Assembly (NCBI GenBank): GCA_004000035.1
Contig: RJAE01000004.1
Span: 62,001-126,000, forward strand
From: Arthrobacter sulfonylureivorans
GTDB taxonomy: Bacteria; Actinomycetota; Actinomycetes; Actinomycetales; Micrococcaceae
Direction of reading: 5' to 3'
DNA length: 64,000 bases
Numbering within the stretch: position 1 is the first letter of the stretch; each line of letters begins with the position of its first letter. Shown here piece after piece: positions 61,458 to 64,000 of the stretch. Both the position numbers and the translations under genes were made by a program. The notes under the pieces are model-generated. The model was not told the DNA's origin. It was given only the letters and a program-made list of their open reading frames with translations, and did not search any database.

Positions 61458-62096
61458 GTGACAACTGCAACCCACGCCCCCAGTACCCCGGCGCATCCAA
61501 CGCTGAACCGCCCCAACCTGGTTTCTGTCGGAACCGTTGTGTGGCTCTCCAGCGAGCTGATGTTCTTTGCCGGTCTTTTCGCCATGTACTTCACCCTCCG
61601 CGCCACTTCCGGCGAGATGTGGGCGATTGAAACCGAAAAGTTGAACGTTCCATTCGCGCTTGCCAACACCATTGTTCTGGTGTCCAGCTCCTTCACCTGC
61701 CAGTACGGCGTCTTCGCCGCTGAGCGGCTGCAGGCCCGCCGTACCGGCGGTCTCCTCAATGTCGCCAGGTGGGGCATGGTCGAGTGGTTCCTGTTGACGT
61801 TCTTCCTCGGCGCCATTTTCGTCTCCGTCCAGGCCTACGAATACGCGATGCTCGTTTCCGAGGGAGTATCGCTGTCCTCCAACGCCTACGGGTCAGCGTT
61901 CTACATCACCACCGGCTTCCACGGCCTTCACGTCACGGGCGGGCTCATCGCTTTCCTGCTGATCATCGGCCGGGCCTATGTCGCCAAGAAGTTCGGTCAT
62001 TTCGAGGCCACGTCTGCCATCGTCACGTCGTACTACTGGCACTTCGTCGACGTCGTGTGGATCGCTCTCTTCATCATCATCTACTTCCTGAAGTAG
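61458..62096 (+). CDS. ctaE: Cytochrome c oxidase subunit III
   Basis: CtaE is the third subunit of the aa3 oxidase, which takes electrons from the bc1 complex in actinobacteria. The 212-residue protein has five membrane helices. [20 protein letters not shown] near residue 33, [17 protein letters not shown] near residue 155 and the C-terminal [15 protein letters not shown] near residue 192 are the family motifs. The GTG start has a CATAAT box 6 bases before it. It heads the ctaE-qcrC-qcrA order typical of actinobacteria. Confidence 0.95.
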   Translation: MTTATHAPSTPAHPTLNRPNLVSVGTVVWLSSELMFFAGLFAMYFTLRATSGEMWAIETEKLNVPFALANTIVLVSSSFTCQYGVFAAERLQARRTGGLLNVARWGMVEWFLLTFFLGAIFVSVQAYEYAMLVSEGVSLSSNAYGSAFYITTGFHGLHVTGGLIAFLLIIGRAYVAKKFGHFEATSAIVTSYYWHFVDVVWIALFIIIYFLK

Positions 62097-62177
62097 ACGG
62101 CCAGAGCCTGCACGCTGCTGCAGGACCGCCCCGGCCGAACATCTACGCACACGCACCGCAGAGTTAGGAACCATCAA

Positions 62178-62990
62178 GTGAAGGCACTCTCCCAGAGGCG
62201 ACGACATCCCCTGGCTGCCGTTGCCCTGTTGCTCTTGGGATTGCTGGTCACCGGCGGCTTGTACGCCGTCGCCGGCAATGTCAACGAGGCCAAGGCCCAG
62301 ACCACCAACTTTTCCGCGCAGGACATCGAAGAGGGCGAAAAGCTCTTCGTGGCCAACTGCGCAACTTGTCACGGAATTGGTGCGGTCGGGGCCCCGCAGG
62401 GTGCACACGGCAATCAGGCCGGCCCGGCATTGATCGGCGTCGGCGCCGCCGCTGTTGACTTCCAGGTGGGCACCGGCCGCATGCCGATGCAGATGTCCGG
62501 ACCGCAGGCACAGGCCAAGCCGAACCAGTTCTCCGAAGAGCAGACCATGCAGCTGGCTGCGTACGTGGCCTCCCTCGGCGCCGGTCCGGCCATCCCCGAG
62601 GAAGACCTCCTCGACGTCGCTAAGGGAGATCCCGCCGCTGGTGGCGAAATCTTCCGCGTCAACTGCGCCATGTGCCACAACGCATCCGCCGCCGGCGGCG
62701 CATTGACCCGCGGCAAGTTCGCCCCCGCCCTGGCCGGCGTCAGCGAAGCACACATTTACGAAGCCATGGCCACCGGCCCGCAGAACATGCCGGTGTTCAG
62801 CGACGCGAACATCTCCCCCGAGGAGAAGCGCGATGTCATCGCCTTCCTGAAGACGATTGAAGAACAGGGCAGCCCGGGTGGCTTCTCGCTCGGCTCGCTC
62901 GGTCCGGTATCCGAAGGCCTGCTGATGTGGACTGCCGGATTGGGAATCGTCATCGCATTCACCATCTGGCTGACCCAGCGGTCTTCCTAA
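62178..62990 (+). CDS. qcrC: Diheme cytochrome c subunit QcrC of the bc1 complex
   Basis: QcrC is the membrane-bound diheme cytochrome that hands electrons directly from bc1 to the aa3 oxidase. The 270-residue protein has an N-terminal anchor helix (residues 11-32), heme motif CATCHG at residues 61-66, CAMCHN at 163-168 and a C-terminal helix (residues 247-265). AGGAA precedes the GTG start at 62178. qcrA follows. Confidence 0.96.
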   Translation: MKALSQRRRHPLAAVALLLLGLLVTGGLYAVAGNVNEAKAQTTNFSAQDIEEGEKLFVANCATCHGIGAVGAPQGAHGNQAGPALIGVGAAAVDFQVGTGRMPMQMSGPQAQAKPNQFSEEQTMQLAAYVASLGAGPAIPEEDLLDVAKGDPAAGGEIFRVNCAMCHNASAAGGALTRGKFAPALAGVSEAHIYEAMATGPQNMPVFSDANISPEEKRDVIAFLKTIEEQGSPGGFSLGSLGPVSEGLLMWTAGLGIVIAFTIWLTQRSS

Positions 62991-63081
62991 CCTTCGCTTA
63001 CCGGCGGCCCGCAAGGGCCGCCGAAGAAGCGTCAACAGTCATATATGTTTTTGAACTATTTAGAGAAGGATGAGAGGGATC

Positions 63082-64000
63082 ATGGGCGACCATAGTCACG
63101 GCAGTCCGAGCACCTCGGGCACCGTTGCTACGGCTGGTCAGAGCGACGTGGAGAAGTTTCAGGATCCTGGACTTCCCCCCCACCGCCCGCGCCGTGCCGA
63201 CAAAGATCCCCGGGCGGAAAAGCGCGCCGAACGCCAGGTTGCGATACTCTTCGTAATCTCCATCATCGGCACCGTACTTTTCTTCGTCGGGTACTTTGGC
63301 ATCCGTTTGGATGACACCATCGCAACGCTGCGTTTTCAGAACTTCACCTTGGGCATGGGTACGGCCTTCGCGATGCTTGGCATCGGCGTCGGCATTGTCC
63401 ACTGGGCCAAGACCCTCATGCCTGACCACGAAATTGTGGAAGAGCGCCACGAGGTCCGCACCGAAGAGGACCGCCGTGACGCTGAGCAGATCATTGGCCA
63501 GGTCCTCGACGAATCGGGCATCTCCCGCCGTCCGCTGATCCGCAACACGCTGATCGGAGCCGGTGTACTGGCCATTCTGCCTGCCATCGGCATCTTCCGC
63601 GACCTGTCCAAGGACATGAACCCGGAAGTGCTGCGGCACACCATGTGGGATGCCGGCGTCCGCCTCACCCGCGACCCGAGCGGCACCCCGATCAAGGCCT
63701 CGGATGTGACCATTGGTTCCGCCTTCCACGTCATTCCCGAGGGACTGAACGAAGCCGAGCACAAGCTCGAAGAGAAGGCCAAGGCCGTTGTCCTCTTGAT
63801 GCGGCTGAATCCGGACGAGCTGAATGTCTCCCCAGGTCGTGAAGACTGGAACTACAATGGCATCGTTGCTTATTCGAAAATCTGCACCCACGTCGGATGC
63901 CCGGTGGCGCTGTACGAACAGCACACACACCACCTGCTCTGTCCTTGCCACCAGTCGACCTTCGACCTGACTCAGGAATGCAAGGTGATCTTCGGCCCCG
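63082..64000 (+). CDS. qcrA: Rieske iron-sulfur subunit QcrA, 3' end outside window
   Basis: About 306 codons are present and the gene runs off the end. Three membrane helices lie in the first half (about residues 53-75, 93-112 and 155-172), the triple-helix layout of actinobacterial QcrA. The cluster ligands are CTHVGC and CPCHQS near the end of the window. ATG at 63082 has a GAGAGGG site; ATG at 63070 is also in frame. QcrA passes electrons from menaquinol to QcrC. Confidence 0.95.
   Translation, partial: MGDHSHGSPSTSGTVATAGQSDVEKFQDPGLPPHRPRRADKDPRAEKRAERQVAILFVISIIGTVLFFVGYFGIRLDDTIATLRFQNFTLGMGTAFAMLGIGVGIVHWAKTLMPDHEIVEERHEVRTEEDRRDAEQIIGQVLDESGISRRPLIRNTLIGAGVLAILPAIGIFRDLSKDMNPEVLRHTMWDAGVRLTRDPSGTPIKASDVTIGSAFHVIPEGLNEAEHKLEEKAKAVVLLMRLNPDELNVSPGREDWNYNGIVAYSKICTHVGCPVALYEQHTHHLLCPCHQSTFDLTQECKVIFGP

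Overview
This window is a high-GC chromosome segment from an actinobacterium, most likely an Arthrobacter-like member of the Micrococcaceae. The evidence is a complete Pup-proteasome locus with a fused PafBC regulator, mycothiol ligase MshC, RNA-polymerase-binding protein RbpA, polyprenol-phosphate-mannose synthase, an actinobacterial cytochrome bc1-aa3 locus (ctaE-qcrC-qcrA), many GTG starts and many probably leaderless genes.

1-15.9 kb: a three-gene minus-strand operon (type III polyketide synthase, methyltransferase, FAD monooxygenase cut by the window start) probably makes a modified alkylpyrone or phenolic lipid. It is followed by housekeeping and metabolic genes: flavin reductase, AlkD-like glycosylase, tRNA-Leu(GAG), M20 peptidase, acyl-CoA dehydrogenase, aldo/keto reductase, UppP, MshC, a PAC2 protein, a HAD phosphatase, a site-2 protease and tRNA methyltransferase TrmI.

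16-30.7 kb: the protein-turnover and export block, all on the plus strand: arc, dop, pup, prcB, prcA, pafA, two FKBP isomerases, pafBC, a small membrane protein, tatA, tatC and helicase helY. Dop deamidates Pup(Gln), PafA ligates Pup to lysines, ARC unfolds the substrate and PrcAB degrades it. PafBC is the DNA-damage regulator that travels with the locus.

30.7-45.1 kb: YtcJ-type amidohydrolase, ppm1, rbpA, SPFH/NfeD pair, YczE-like membrane protein, RlmA-type methyltransferase, S9 peptidase, peptide deformylase, a lipoprotein, a 5'-3' exonuclease and a short UvrA-like ABC ATPase. The 0.5-kb gap before ppm1 holds a promoter and strong secondary structure.

45.1-50.4 kb: an accessory scar. It holds a truncated IS3 copy, a TetR-oxidoreductase-membrane protein cassette with two clear TetR operators, an Xre/MbcA/ParS-like antitoxin interrupted by a stop codon, a 31-bp perfect palindrome, a DUF1016 fragment and a frameshifted KfrA-like gene. 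Two diverged direct repeats of about 55 bp bracket it.

50.4-59.9 kb: small, variable genes: glutamate decarboxylase, an ArsR/SRPBCC pair, an HtrA-like protease without a membrane anchor, an amidase pseudogene, VOC proteins, a STAS protein divergent from a GAF-ANTAR regulator, and a SatD-like regulator with a membrane protein. 59.9-64 kb returns to core genes: a stand-alone Lrp/AsnC sensor domain, trpD and the ctaE-qcrC-qcrA respiratory operon, with qcrA cut by the window end.

No rRNA genes, CRISPR arrays, complete prophage or clearly new defence system were recognised. The most unusual signals are the structured region at 32.5-32.8 kb and the palindromes and repeats in the 45-50 kb scar.
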